Shown here one piece after another: positions 18,979-27,347 of a DNA stretch of 64,000 nucleotides; the first letter of the stretch is position 1; every line of letters begins with the position of its first letter. The position numbers and the translations under genes are program-made. The notes beneath the pieces were generated by a model. That model searched no databases and had not been told where the DNA came from. It saw only the letters and a list, made by a program, of their open reading frames with translations. This DNA comes from Rickettsiaceae bacterium (GTDB lineage: Bacteria > Pseudomonadota > Alphaproteobacteria > Rickettsiales > UBA1997): assembly GCA_021323225.1 (NCBI GenBank), contig JAJTCH010000002.1, positions 202,425-266,424 on the forward strand, in the 5' to 3' direction.

Positions 18979-19932
18979 ATGCAAAAACTTATCGGATTTT
19001 TATTGCTATCGATTCTAGTTTTTTCCTGCAGCCAAAAAAAAGCTCCAGTTGTTAATCGCGGCTCGGTTGTTTATAACAAAAATTCTTACAAGAGCAAAAA
19101 TAAAAATGCGGTTGCAGATAAAAATGTGGCCGCAGAAAATGGCCCCGTTACTGTTGCGGCTAACGATACTGTCTATAGCATTGCCAGAAAATATAATGTC
19201 GCTTTGCGGGATCTGATCAGTGAAAATAATTTGACTCCGCCATATATTTTAAAAGTCGGTGATAAAATCAAATTACCGTCAAGCAAATATTATCAGGTTG
19301 CAACCGGAGATACGCTTTACAGTATTTCTAGAAAATATGGCATGAATGTGAATAATCTGGTCACCATCAATAATTTGAAAGAGCCATATTCAGTGTGGGT
19401 TGGGCAGATGCTTAAAGTTAGTAATAATGCTCCGGCCGATAGCCCTGCTTCGGTTGCCTATAAAAAAGCTGAACCGGTTAAGGTTTTAACTCAAGATTTA
19501 TCTTCACCAGCTCCAATTAAGATTGAAAAACCAAAAGCTGATCTGGAAGTTGCTAATAAAAATAATCGTTTTATTTGGCCAATTAAGGGACAGGTAATTT
19601 CAAAATTTGGTCCTAAACCAGGTGGTTTATATAATGACGGTATCAATATCAAGGCCAAAAGCGGAGATGGTGTAAAATCGGTGGAAGATGGTGTGGTGGC
19701 TTATGCTGGAAATGAGCTTAGAGGCTACGGCAACTTGATCATTGTAAAACATTCCGGCGGCTGGATTTCTGCCTATGGCCATTTAGATAAAACTAAAGTT
19801 ACGAGAGGTGCAAAAGTGAAGAAAGGTCAAAGCATTGCAACTGTCGGTTCAACCGGAAATGTCAAATCTCCACAATTATATTTTGGTTTGAGAAAGGGCA
19901 GAGAAGCGGTTAATCCACAAATTTATTTGTGA
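18979..19932 (+). CDS. LysM/M23-domain lipoprotein (NlpD-like), probably catalytically inactive
   Basis: This is a 317-residue envelope protein with a lipobox (LVFSC, Cys17). Two LysM peptidoglycan-binding modules follow (about residues 55-97 and 105-148), and then a C-terminal M23 fold (about 205-317). In active M23 peptidases the zinc ligands lie in HxxxD and HxH motifs. Here the corresponding segments read YNDGINI and SPQLYFGLRKG, so those His residues are missing, although one His remains in ISAYGHLDKT. This matches NlpD/EnvC-type proteins, which activate cell-wall amidases rather than cut peptidoglycan. The likely role is activation of an amidase during septation. It is divergent from pilD, with 86 bases between. 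Confidence 0.88.
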   Translation: MQKLIGFLLLSILVFSCSQKKAPVVNRGSVVYNKNSYKSKNKNAVADKNVAAENGPVTVAANDTVYSIARKYNVALRDLISENNLTPPYILKVGDKIKLPSSKYYQVATGDTLYSISRKYGMNVNNLVTINNLKEPYSVWVGQMLKVSNNAPADSPASVAYKKAEPVKVLTQDLSSPAPIKIEKPKADLEVANKNNRFIWPIKGQVISKFGPKPGGLYNDGINIKAKSGDGVKSVEDGVVAYAGNELRGYGNLIIVKHSGGWISAYGHLDKTKVTRGAKVKKGQSIATVGSTGNVKSPQLYFGLRKGREAVNPQIYL

Positions 19933-19946
19933 GAAACTATTTAAAA

Positions 19947-20076
19947 TTTTTTTAGTCCCATATTCCGCCCTATTTCTGCTTATTTTTTAGTAAAATTGTT
20001 CAAAATATATCCTGATATTTCTTACAATTTTACTAAAAAAGCGCTAGAAATATGACAAAATACGGGACTAAAAAAA
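19947..20076. repeat. 130-base palindromic element (53-nt arms)
   Basis: Left arm 19947-19999 and right arm 20024-20076 are inverted copies with a 24-base loop. The outer T7-AGTCCC/GGGACT-A7 blocks and the inner TTTTTTAGTAAAATTGT and ACAATTTTACTAAAAAA blocks match perfectly. About ten mismatches cluster in between. The element fills almost the entire gap between the LysM/M23 gene and bolA. It could fold into one long hairpin in RNA. It resembles the palindromic repeat elements of Rickettsiales, but I cannot tell whether other copies exist outside the window. Confidence 0.75.
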
Positions 20077-20098
20077 ATCCTAAACAATTTCTAAAAAA

Positions 20099-20329
20099 AT
20101 GCCAATAGCACAAAATGATCTTCATGTTTTAATCAACAAAGCTTTTCCTGAAGCGCAGATAAAAATTGTTGATTTGGTTGGAGATGAAAATCATTATAGC
20201 GTTGAAATCATTGATAAATCTTTTGCTGGCAAAAGCCGGGTTGAGCAACATAAAATGGTTAATAACGCTCTTAAAGGTTATTTAGGGGATATTTTGCATG
20301 CTATGCAACTCAAGACTTCTGCCGGTTAA
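20099..20329 (+). CDS. bolA: BolA-family protein
   Basis: BolA proteins partner monothiol glutaredoxins in iron-sulfur cluster handling and iron sensing. The 76-residue product has the class fold signature: an amphipathic N-terminal helix ([15 protein letters not shown]), a central [26 protein letters not shown] stretch split here as [16 protein letters not shown] and [10 protein letters not shown], and a C-terminal LHAMQLKT. The invariant His of the family is in the EQHKMV segment. The glutaredoxin grxD follows 32 bases downstream, the classic BolA-Grx4 pairing, which strongly supports the call. The gene begins directly after the long palindrome. Confidence 0.93.
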   Translation: MPIAQNDLHVLINKAFPEAQIKIVDLVGDENHYSVEIIDKSFAGKSRVEQHKMVNNALKGYLGDILHAMQLKTSAG

Positions 20330-20361
20330 ATCACTTTCCATTTTTAATTAAATCTAAATTT

Positions 20362-20667
20362 ATGACTAATATTTTCGAAGACATCAAAAATACTATTTCA
20401 AGCAATGATGTGGTGCTTTATATGAAAGGCACTAAAGAATTTCCTCAATGCGGCTTTTCTGCAACTGTGTGCCACATCTTGACCAAGATGGGAGTGAATT
20501 TTAGAGATATTGATATTTTGAAAGATCCGGAGCTAAGACAGGGAATAAAAGATTTTTCCGATTGGCCAACCATCCCGCAACTTTATGTTAAAGGTGAGTT
20601 TATCGGTGGCTGTGATATTGTAAAAGAAATGTATGAATCTGGAGAGCTTCAGCAGCTTCTAAAATAG
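20362..20667 (+). CDS. grxD: Monothiol glutaredoxin Grx4
   Basis: This is a 101-residue glutaredoxin of the CGFS class that binds a bridging [2Fe-2S] cluster with glutathione and delivers it to targets. The active-site motif CGFS begins at Cys30, preceded by the conserved MKGTKEFPQ. The [20 protein letters not shown] segment supplies the cis-Pro and the glutathione-binding Gly-Gly-Cys-Asp. It lies 32 bases after bolA and is convergent with the aspartic-protease-like gene, only 14 bases from its end. Confidence 0.96.
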   Translation: MTNIFEDIKNTISSNDVVLYMKGTKEFPQCGFSATVCHILTKMGVNFRDIDILKDPELRQGIKDFSDWPTIPQLYVKGEFIGGCDIVKEMYESGELQQLLK

Positions 20668-20681
20668 TGAAGTGAAACGCT

Positions 20682-21161
20682 CTAGTCATTATAAAATTTT
20701 AAAACTTTACTTCTGGCAATTTTTCCCTGCAAAAAGGATTTAGAAACATCAACTACCATCTTGGATTTTTTGATGGCTTCGCGTCCAAGTAGCATCCTGA
20801 AAGCCATCGTATCACGATTTGCCAGAGTAACTTCAATTTTTAAAGTCATTTCCCCAATTTGTAGATTGGATTCAATCACATATCTTTTCTCTTTTTTCCC
20901 ACTAGAGTCTGAAACATAACGATGATCAATTATCGGGGCAGTGCAAGTTCTGATTATCTTCTGGTTTTTTTGCAAAGGATGGATTTGAAAACGGACAAAT
21001 TCCCTTCCGTTTTGAGTGAAAGTTTCGATATTAAAAGCGTGCAAGGAAGAAGTTTTAGCGCCGGTGTCAATTTTGCCTTTAATGGCAGGAAGACCAAGAT
21101 CATGAAAGGAAAACCATTCTTTCCAGCCGATGATGTAATCCTTAGAATTTTTCTCAACCAT
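20682..21161 (-). CDS. Retropepsin-like aspartic peptidase family protein (RimB/COG4067 type)
   Basis: This 159-residue protein belongs to the family once called ATP-dependent zinc proteases, now seen as retropepsin-like. The catalytic aspartate is Asp32 in KIDTGAKTSSLHA, the typical D-T-G-A-K-T-S-S motif. Further signatures are the RFQIHPLQK stretch and the C-terminal FRMLLGREAI. Relatives in other bacteria are linked to RimK glutamylation of ribosomal protein S6, but no rimK lies here. It starts on the last base of kdsB, so the two are translationally coupled. Confidence 0.82.
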   Translation of the reverse strand: MVEKNSKDYIIGWKEWFSFHDLGLPAIKGKIDTGAKTSSLHAFNIETFTQNGREFVRFQIHPLQKNQKIIRTCTAPIIDHRYVSDSSGKKEKRYVIESNLQIGEMTLKIEVTLANRDTMAFRMLLGREAIKKSKMVVDVSKSFLQGKIARSKVLKFYND

Positions 21162-21901
21162 TAATTTCTAGTTTCTAAAAAATTTTTAACTTTCTCCAAA
21201 TCTTCCTTAGTGTCAACCGAAAGAGGATGGGAATCAACAATTTGTACGGCAATTTTCATTCCATTTTCCAGCGCTCTAAGCTGTTCTAAACTTTCCCTTT
21301 TTTCAAGATCGCTTGGGTTTAAATTAACAAATTTTTCCAAAGCATTTCTTTTATAAGCATAAATGCCGATATGGTGATAATATTCGCCAGCGCCATGCGG
21401 GATTGAGGCTCTAGAAAAATAAAGAGCTCTTCCCAATTTTTTATCATCAAAAGAAGCGATAGCAATTTTTACCACATTGGGATTGGTGATTTCTTCAGGA
21501 TTTTTTATGACCGAAGCAACGGTTGCAATATCGGCATCTGTATTCATTGCAGCTTCAACACATTTTGCAATTACCAGTGGATCAATAACTGGTAAGTCTC
21601 CTTGCAGATTGAGAATGATTTCAAACTCCTTGTTGTTTGGTAATTTTTGCAAAGCGGCAAAAATGCGGTCAGTTCCTGACGGTAAATTAGGGTCAGTCAT
21701 AATGGCCGTGCCACCAATTTTCTTAATTTCTTCAGCGATTTCTGCCGAGTCGCAAGCGACAATAATTTCTCCCAGATTAGCTTTTTTAGCCTGTTTAAAA
21801 ACCCTTACAATCATTGGCTCGCCCAAAATATTGGCCAGAGGTTTATTGGGTAGTCTGGTAGATGCCATCCGGGCTGGAATTATGGTTAAAATTTTTTTCA
21901 T
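21161..21901 (-). CDS. kdsB: 3-deoxy-manno-octulosonate cytidylyltransferase (CMP-Kdo synthetase)
   Basis: KdsB activates Kdo with CTP so that it can be added to lipid A. The 246-residue product starts with IIPARMASTRLPNKPL, the nucleotide-binding signature of the family. It continues with MIVRVFKQAKKA, PSGTDRIFAAL, INLQGDLPVIDP-like residues and the C-terminal YYHHIGIYAYKRNALEKF and LEQLRALENGMKI segments. It implies an LPS with a Kdo core, in agreement with lptD. It shares one base with the downstream protease gene. The tRNA-Lys gene is divergent from it. Confidence 0.96.
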   Translation of the reverse strand: MKKILTIIPARMASTRLPNKPLANILGEPMIVRVFKQAKKANLGEIIVACDSAEIAEEIKKIGGTAIMTDPNLPSGTDRIFAALQKLPNNKEFEIILNLQGDLPVIDPLVIAKCVEAAMNTDADIATVASVIKNPEEITNPNVVKIAIASFDDKKLGRALYFSRASIPHGAGEYYHHIGIYAYKRNALEKFVNLNPSDLEKRESLEQLRALENGMKIAVQIVDSHPLSVDTKEDLEKVKNFLETRN

Positions 21902-21921
21902 TTTATTATAGGTTTTTAAGC

Positions 21922-21950
21922 TTGACTTTTTTTCTTTGAGATTATGTAAT
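21922..21950 (+). promoter_or_regulatory. Predicted sigma-70 promoter of tRNA-Lys
   Basis: TTGACT (21922-21927) and TGTAAT (21945-21950) are separated by exactly 17 bases. Both elements differ from consensus at one position. The expected start near 21957 leaves a leader of about 24 bases before the tRNA. This is one of the best-matching promoters I can see in the window. Confidence 0.7.
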
Positions 21951-21980
21951 ACGCAGCTTCTTTGACCACCAGTGGTTCGA

Positions 21981-22056
21981 GAGCACGTAGCTCAGTCGGT
22001 AGAGCACCTGACTTTTAATTAGGTTGTCGATGGTTCGATTCCATCCGTGCTCACCA
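21981..22056 (+). tRNA. tRNA-Lys (anticodon TTT), CCA encoded
   Basis: A complete cloverleaf can be folded. The acceptor stem is GAGCACG/CGTGCTC, the D-arm GCTC-AGTCGGTA-GAGC and the anticodon arm CCTGA-CTTTTAA-TTAGG with TTT at positions 34-36. The T-arm is GATGG-TTCGATT-CCATC, and discriminator A is followed by an encoded CCA. One G-T pair lies in the anticodon stem. A good promoter lies upstream. A TRL-type lipoprotein gene follows, a pairing that recalls the tRNA-associated locus for which that family was named. Confidence 0.97.
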
Positions 22057-22140
22057 TTTCTCTTTCAAGGTTTGGGTTTTCACCCCCAAGCAACAAATCA
22101 TAGTTGTAAACCTTTCTAAAGCAATATTTCTAGCAGATAC

Positions 22141-22539
22141 ATGAAGAGATTTTATAAAAACCTCGTTGTTTTTACCCTGTTTTTCTTTATGCAATCCTGC
22201 ACCCAATATCACACCGACCTTAACGAGATGGAAAAGCTGCAAATGGCTAGCATGACTGACATCAAAAAAGGTGAAGCTTGTTCACGCAATCTTTTTGGCG
22301 GATTTTCCCTTCCATATTTTGGCGATACCGCAATCAAATTAAGCGGAGATGAATCAGTAATTACCGCCATTAAAAATGCTGACATAAACCAGGTTTATGC
22401 GGTTGACAGATTGGTGAATAACTATGTTTTTTATAGCAGAAGATGCATTATAGTTTTTGGCCAGCAAAGAAACCCTATTGAAAATAAATTGAATAATCAG
22501 CTGAAAGACAAATCTGAAAATATTAAAACTGAGTTCTAA
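22141..22539 (+). CDS. Small lipoprotein of the TRL-like family
   Basis: This 132-residue secreted lipoprotein has a signal peptide with lipobox MQSC (Cys20). The mature part fits the TRL-like pattern as I know it: KKGEACSRNLFGG near the start, FGDTAIKLSGDESVITAIKNA in the middle (a GD-S-I-A helix) and VDRLVNNYVF followed by RRCIIVFG at the end. Its function is unknown. It lies 84 bases after tRNA-Lys. Its last 17 bases overlap the convergent lipoprotein gene. The family assignment rests on motif pattern only. Confidence 0.65.
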   Translation: MKRFYKNLVVFTLFFFMQSCTQYHTDLNEMEKLQMASMTDIKKGEACSRNLFGGFSLPYFGDTAIKLSGDESVITAIKNADINQVYAVDRLVNNYVFYSRRCIIVFGQQRNPIENKLNNQLKDKSENIKTEF

Positions 22540-23341
22540 ACTTAGGCCCCTTCTCATCTGAATAACAAAGCACTTCAGACTTATCAAATTTATCCATAAC
22601 AATTCCCTTGCTGTTGCTGTTATTGATAAATTGGAAAAACCCTGCTGTTACTTTCCCGCCATTTAAGTCGCTATTTTCCACACTATAAACCGGCATTATC
22701 CATTGATTTCCTAGGTGAAATTGCGTGTTGCTATTTTCTCTCAAATCCAAACGGTAAGGCTGTTTTATCCTATCGGCAATTATTGAAGTTTTTTGGTTTG
22801 GAGAAAATTTCATATTACCGGCAATATTTTTCGCATCACTGACATTTATAACTATTTCAGAGTCATTCAAATCTGTTCTATATATTTTCTCTCTTGTTGG
22901 AACTTCGCTTGATGGTGGTGGAATGAGAGTAATTGTACTCCGTCCAAAATTGATCAGTGCAAAAAATCCTTGGCTATATTTGGAGTTATGCAAAAATATA
23001 TTCAATGCAGTATCGCTTGCATAATTGGTGATGATGATATTTCCAAGTCCAACATCCAGATAATTTCTCAAATCAACCGGAATCATTTTGGCATTCATCG
23101 GAGCGTTTTTCACCGACTCTACAATTTTAGAAAAAACGCTAAAATCATCTAAAATAGAATAAGTGTGAACACTAATAGTCTGCCTCCTGGCAATTTCTTC
23201 ATCATCTAATTTTTCGAAGATGGAATATCTTAAAGCCAGTTCCTGATTGATTACGGAGCATTGGGCATTTTTTACCTGATGCGGAATGGTGATACATGAA
23301 GTGAGGAAAAAAATTGTGATGATGACAATTTTATTTTTCAT
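22523..23341 (-). CDS. Hypothetical lipoprotein
   Basis: I do not recognise this 272-residue protein. It starts with a short lipoprotein signal (IITIFFLTSC, Cys16). The mature part is rich in beta-strand-like stretches such as NIIITNYASDTALNIFL and SQGFFALINFGRSTITLI, with no transmembrane helix. It is therefore probably a periplasmic or outer-membrane-attached globular protein. Its ATG overlaps the stop of pheT by four bases (ATGA), so it is translated with pheT as a coupled second gene. Its end overlaps the TRL-like gene on the other strand. Confidence 0.7.
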   Translation of the reverse strand: MKNKIVIITIFFLTSCITIPHQVKNAQCSVINQELALRYSIFEKLDDEEIARRQTISVHTYSILDDFSVFSKIVESVKNAPMNAKMIPVDLRNYLDVGLGNIIITNYASDTALNIFLHNSKYSQGFFALINFGRSTITLIPPPSSEVPTREKIYRTDLNDSEIVINVSDAKNIAGNMKFSPNQKTSIIADRIKQPYRLDLRENSNTQFHLGNQWIMPVYSVENSDLNGGKVTAGFFQFINNSNSKGIVMDKFDKSEVLCYSDEKGPKFRTQF

Positions 23342-25728
23342 TGATCTCGCAAAATTCCGCTAAATTTTTCTGATACGACTTTAACCACTTTTTGACTAAT
23401 AGCCTCAATTTCTTCGCTGGTCAGAGTTTTTAGGGAAGGTTGAATTTGAATAGAAAAGGCAATTGATTTTTTGTTATCACCAAGTTTTTTATCTTGGTAA
23501 ATGTCAAAAAGATTTACCTCTGAAATCAGCGTTTCTTCAACCTTTGCAGCCTCTTTTAGCAAATCTCCAACTGGAATTTTTTCATCCACAATAAAAGCAA
23601 AATCGCGACTTACCGGTAGTAAGTCGGAAATAACAAAAGATTTTTTAGAGTTCTTTTTATTTAGATTTATCGGCAAGTTTTCAATGAATAATTCAAAACT
23701 ATTAGCGCGGCCTTTAATATCAAATTTCTTGGTAATCATCGGATGTAGCTCACCAAAATAACCGATAATATTTTTGCCAAGTTTAATCGCCTTGCTTCTA
23801 TGTGGGTGATAATAATTCGGCACTTCATCAGCCATTTGAAAGGCGCTAGGAGAAAAGCCCAAAATTTCCAAGCAATCAAACAAATCTTTTTTTATGTCAA
23901 AAACATCGAATGAAGAATCGTCTTTATAATGATTAGGTTTTTTTCTTTTTCCGATCCTAAGAGCGGCAGCAGAATTTTTTTGCTGATCAATTTTAACTCC
24001 TGAAAAAATTCTGCCCACTTCAAAAAGTGAAAGATCGGAAAAGCCGCGTGCCTGGTTTTTAGCGGCGTTTTGCAACAGGCCAATTATCAAGCTTGGCCTC
24101 ATATAATTCATTTGGCCAGAGATTGGATTTTGTAATTCCAATTCCGGTTTTAAATCAGAAAATAAAGCGGCAAATTTATCGTGAGTAAATGAATAATTTA
24201 TGCTTTCAATTAGACCAGAAGAGGTCAATTTATTTCTGACTAAATCTAGAGCTGAAGCTTTATTGTTTGTGCTATTTTCGGTTACAAGAGCTTGTGAGGT
24301 AATTTTATTTAGTCCGTAAATTCTGATAATTTCTTCCACCAAATCTTGATAAATTCTTACATCGCTTCTATGCACCGGAACTAAAACTTTAAGCATATTT
24401 TCTTTCGCTTCACTTGTTTTGAAGCCAAGATTTTGCAGGGTTTGAATGACAAAATTTTTATCAACTACAGTGCCAATAATTTTTTGAATTGACGATAGAT
24501 CAAAATCAATTTCATGATTTTTAACTTCATCACTACCAGCTTCAACCAGTTCGCTCACTTCACCGCCGCAAATTTCTAAAATTAAATTCGCCGCAAATTT
24601 CAAAGCATTTTTAACATTGCTTTGATCAATTACTCTTTCAAAACGGTATCTGGCATCTGATAAAATATTCAGATTTCTTCCGGTTTTGGTGATTGCTTCT
24701 GCGTTAAAAAATGCCGCTTCTAGAAAAATATTTTTAGTATCTGCTGAAATTGCGGTTTCGCTTCCGCCAATAATTCCCGCTAGTCCAACGACTTTCTCTT
24801 GATTAGTAATTACTAGTTCTCCGCCTGATAAAACATAATCCTGGTCTTTTAGTGATTTAAATTTTTCTCCCTGCTTTGCGTCTCTTACTAAAATATTTCC
24901 ACTTAACTTATCCGCATCATAACCATGCATAGGTTGGTTTAGAGAAAACATCGCATAATTTGTAATATCAACTACAGCAGAAATTGAATTACAGCCAATT
25001 GCCTCCAGCCTATCTTTAAGCCATTTTGGGGAAGTTTGATTGCTGATATTTTTGATATAAAAACCGGAAAAATAAGGACAATTTTTGCTTGCGATTTCAG
25101 CGCCAATTTTAGAAGAAAAAGAGCTTTTAGGGTTTGTAATTTTCGGCAGCTTTAAAGTGCCAAGACCAGCTGCAGCCAAATCTCTAGCAACACCAAAAAC
25201 GCCCAAACAATCACCACGATTTGGCGTTACATTAATTTCAATCACAGCTTCACTTAACCCAAAAACTTCGCTGATTTTGGTTCCGACTGCAAATTTTTCG
25301 TCAATTTCGATAATGCCTCCATCAATTTGTTTGATGATTTTTTCTAATTCCAATTCACCTGCCGAGCAAAGCATCCCATTGCTTTCTACACCAGCAATTT
25401 TAGCGCGTTTGATTTTCATTTTTCCGTTAGGAATAACAGATCCAATCGGCGCGTAAGCGGTTTTTAAGCCTGTTCGGGCATTTTTTGCTCCACAAATTAT
25501 TTGCAGATTTTCTTTTTCTCCAACATTTACTGTGCAAATTTTTAACTTCTCAGAATTCGGGTGAGGCAAGGCTTCAACAATTTGCGCAACACTAAACATT
25601 TCTAACTCTTTGGCTTGATCTTCAACAGATTCAACTTCCAGCCCAATATTATTCAATTTATGGCAAATTTCTTGTAAAGAAGCGGTGGTGTCGAGATAGT
25701 CTTTTAGCCAAGAGAGGGTAAATTTCAT
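23338..25728 (-). CDS. pheT: Phenylalanine-tRNA ligase beta subunit
   Basis: PheT forms the (alpha-beta)2 synthetase with PheS and carries tRNA binding and editing. The 796 residues cover an N-terminal EMAP/tRNA-binding domain (NSEKLKICTVNVGE, about 40-150), the B3/B4 editing domain (ITNYAMFSLNQPMHGYDADKL near 265), the B5 domain, the catalytic-like core (RPSLIIGLLQNAAKNQARG) and a C-terminal anticodon-binding ferredoxin-like domain (SRDFAFIVDE). The length is normal. pheS, usually directly upstream, is not there: the upstream neighbour is a divergent response-regulator gene. Confidence 0.97.
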   Translation of the reverse strand: MKFTLSWLKDYLDTTASLQEICHKLNNIGLEVESVEDQAKELEMFSVAQIVEALPHPNSEKLKICTVNVGEKENLQIICGAKNARTGLKTAYAPIGSVIPNGKMKIKRAKIAGVESNGMLCSAGELELEKIIKQIDGGIIEIDEKFAVGTKISEVFGLSEAVIEINVTPNRGDCLGVFGVARDLAAAGLGTLKLPKITNPKSSFSSKIGAEIASKNCPYFSGFYIKNISNQTSPKWLKDRLEAIGCNSISAVVDITNYAMFSLNQPMHGYDADKLSGNILVRDAKQGEKFKSLKDQDYVLSGGELVITNQEKVVGLAGIIGGSETAISADTKNIFLEAAFFNAEAITKTGRNLNILSDARYRFERVIDQSNVKNALKFAANLILEICGGEVSELVEAGSDEVKNHEIDFDLSSIQKIIGTVVDKNFVIQTLQNLGFKTSEAKENMLKVLVPVHRSDVRIYQDLVEEIIRIYGLNKITSQALVTENSTNNKASALDLVRNKLTSSGLIESINYSFTHDKFAALFSDLKPELELQNPISGQMNYMRPSLIIGLLQNAAKNQARGFSDLSLFEVGRIFSGVKIDQQKNSAAALRIGKRKKPNHYKDDSSFDVFDIKKDLFDCLEILGFSPSAFQMADEVPNYYHPHRSKAIKLGKNIIGYFGELHPMITKKFDIKGRANSFELFIENLPINLNKKNSKKSFVISDLLPVSRDFAFIVDEKIPVGDLLKEAAKVEETLISEVNLFDIYQDKKLGDNKKSIAFSIQIQPSLKTLTSEEIEAISQKVVKVVSEKFSGILRDQ

Positions 25729-25830
25729 TTGATTAGTTAGGGTTGGTTTCTTAAATTATGTCGCTTTGCGGATCTACGCGCGCAAGATAGTAAATTTAAA
25801 ATTAGTTATCACAACAAATTCCTCAAAATT

Positions 25831-26517
25831 ATGGCAACAAAATCCCCGCAAATATTAGTTGTTGATGATGATACCAGACTCAGAAATCTACTTACTAAAT
25901 ATTTAAGCGACAACGGGTTTTTTGTGCTTTCGGCCAAAGATGCGCCTGAAGCCAGGGAAATTTTGCAAAAAGAAAATTTCGATATTTTGATCATTGATGT
26001 GATGATGCCAAATGAAAACGGCATTGAGCTTACCAAATCAATCCGCGCTAAATCAAAAATTCCGATTCTTATTTTAACTGCCAGAGGCGATCCTAGTGAG
26101 CGTATTGACGGCTTGGAAGCCGGAGCGGATGATTACATGCCAAAGCCGTTTGAGCCAAAAGAATTGCTGCTTAGAATCAATAATATTTTGAAGAGATCCG
26201 GTAATGGAACATCGCCAAATCAGGAAGGAAATTCCTGCAAATTCGGCGATTTTATTTTTAGTTTTGCTGATTCGCGTTTGAAAAAGAATGACCAATATCT
26301 TCACATAACAGAAAGCGAAGCAAAAATTCTGGCGATTCTTTGTCAAAATTTGGGCAATGTGGTGGAGCGGGAAAAAATCTCGGAAAAGTGCGGCAATATT
26401 GATGCCAGAAGCATTGATGTTCAAATCACTAGGCTACGCCGCAAAATTGAAAATAACCCCAAACAGCCGAATTTTTTGCAGACCGTTCGTAACCGAGGCT
26501 ATGTGTTATATTCATGA
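25831..26517 (+). CDS. OmpR/PhoB-family response regulator
   Basis: This 228-residue two-component regulator has a receiver domain with the acidic pocket VDDD (residues 11-14), phospho-acceptor Asp56 in LIIDVMMPNENG, a conserved Thr in LTARGD and Lys105 in MPKPF. The C-terminal winged helix (VVEREKISEKCGN, SIDVQITRLRRKIE and VRNRGYVLY) places it in the OmpR/PhoB class that binds DNA repeats. No kinase gene is adjacent; the EnvZ-like kinase at 9472 is a plausible partner. Its stop overlaps the start of the YmdB-like gene by four bases (ATGA). Confidence 0.93.
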   Translation: MATKSPQILVVDDDTRLRNLLTKYLSDNGFFVLSAKDAPEAREILQKENFDILIIDVMMPNENGIELTKSIRAKSKIPILILTARGDPSERIDGLEAGADDYMPKPFEPKELLLRINNILKRSGNGTSPNQEGNSCKFGDFIFSFADSRLKKNDQYLHITESEAKILAILCQNLGNVVEREKISEKCGNIDARSIDVQITRLRRKIENNPKQPNFLQTVRNRGYVLYS

Positions 26518-27329
26518 AAATATTATTTTGTGGCGATCTGGTTGGTAAATCAGGCAGAAAAGCAGTTGAAAAATTTGTTCCGAAACTAAAAGCTGAACTG
26601 GGTTTGGATCTTGTAATTGCCAATGTTGATAATGCTTCCGGCGGTTTTGGAATTAATAAAAATACTTGCGATGAATTGATCGCGTGTGGTGTTGATGTGA
26701 TGACTGGCGGTGATCATATCTGGGATCAAAGAGAAACTCTCAGTTTTATTTCCAGTCAAACAAATCTGCTGCGTCCGCTGAATTTTCCTAAACACACTCC
26801 CGGCAATGGTGCAATTATTTTTACTGCTAAAAGTGGCAAAAAAATTCTTGTCATTCATTTGCTTGGTCAAGTTTTTATAAAAAATCATCTCAATTGCCCG
26901 TTTGAAGCGGTGGAAGAACTTTTAAAAAATCATCAGCTAAGCCCGGGAAAAATTGATGCCATAATTGTTGATATCCATGCTGAGGCGACATCAGAAAAGA
27001 TGGCGATGGGCAAATTTCTGGATGGAAAAGTTTCGCTGGTAGTTGGCACTCATACTCATATTCCTACCAACGATTTTCACATTATGAGAGCAGGAACTGC
27101 TTATCAAACAGATGCCGGAATGTGTGGAGATTATGATTCGGTGATTGGTATGCAAGAAGGAGTGCCGCTAAAATTTTTCCTAACTAAACGCAAAATGGGC
27201 AGGATGGAACCAGGAAATGGTGAAGCAACATTTTGCGCCACATTGGTGGAAACCGATGACAAAACCGGCTTGGCAAAAAAGATCGAGGCCATTAAGCTGG
27301 ACGGCGTTTTACTTAACCAATCAGTCTAA
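26514..27329 (+). CDS. YmdB-family metallophosphoesterase
   Basis: This is a 271-residue cytoplasmic di-metal phosphoesterase of the TIGR00282/YmdB family, whose characterised members hydrolyse 2',3'-cyclic nucleotides. Metal ligands are seen in ILFCGDLVGKSGR (Asp8), in the NVDNASGG segment (usually N-G-E-N in relatives), in TGGDHIWDQRE, in VDIHAEATSEKMA and in VVGTHTHIPTND. The length matches the family. It is coupled to the response regulator by a four-base overlap and followed by yebC after 18 bases. Confidence 0.92.
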   Translation: MKILFCGDLVGKSGRKAVEKFVPKLKAELGLDLVIANVDNASGGFGINKNTCDELIACGVDVMTGGDHIWDQRETLSFISSQTNLLRPLNFPKHTPGNGAIIFTAKSGKKILVIHLLGQVFIKNHLNCPFEAVEELLKNHQLSPGKIDAIIVDIHAEATSEKMAMGKFLDGKVSLVVGTHTHIPTNDFHIMRAGTAYQTDAGMCGDYDSVIGMQEGVPLKFFLTKRKMGRMEPGNGEATFCATLVETDDKTGLAKKIEAIKLDGVLLNQSV

Positions 27330-27347
27330 TTATCTATTTAATTACCC

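Noticed and set aside
21477-21911. Antisense 144-codon frame over kdsB
   Set aside because: It overlaps a clear enzyme gene in full and has no recognisable domain.
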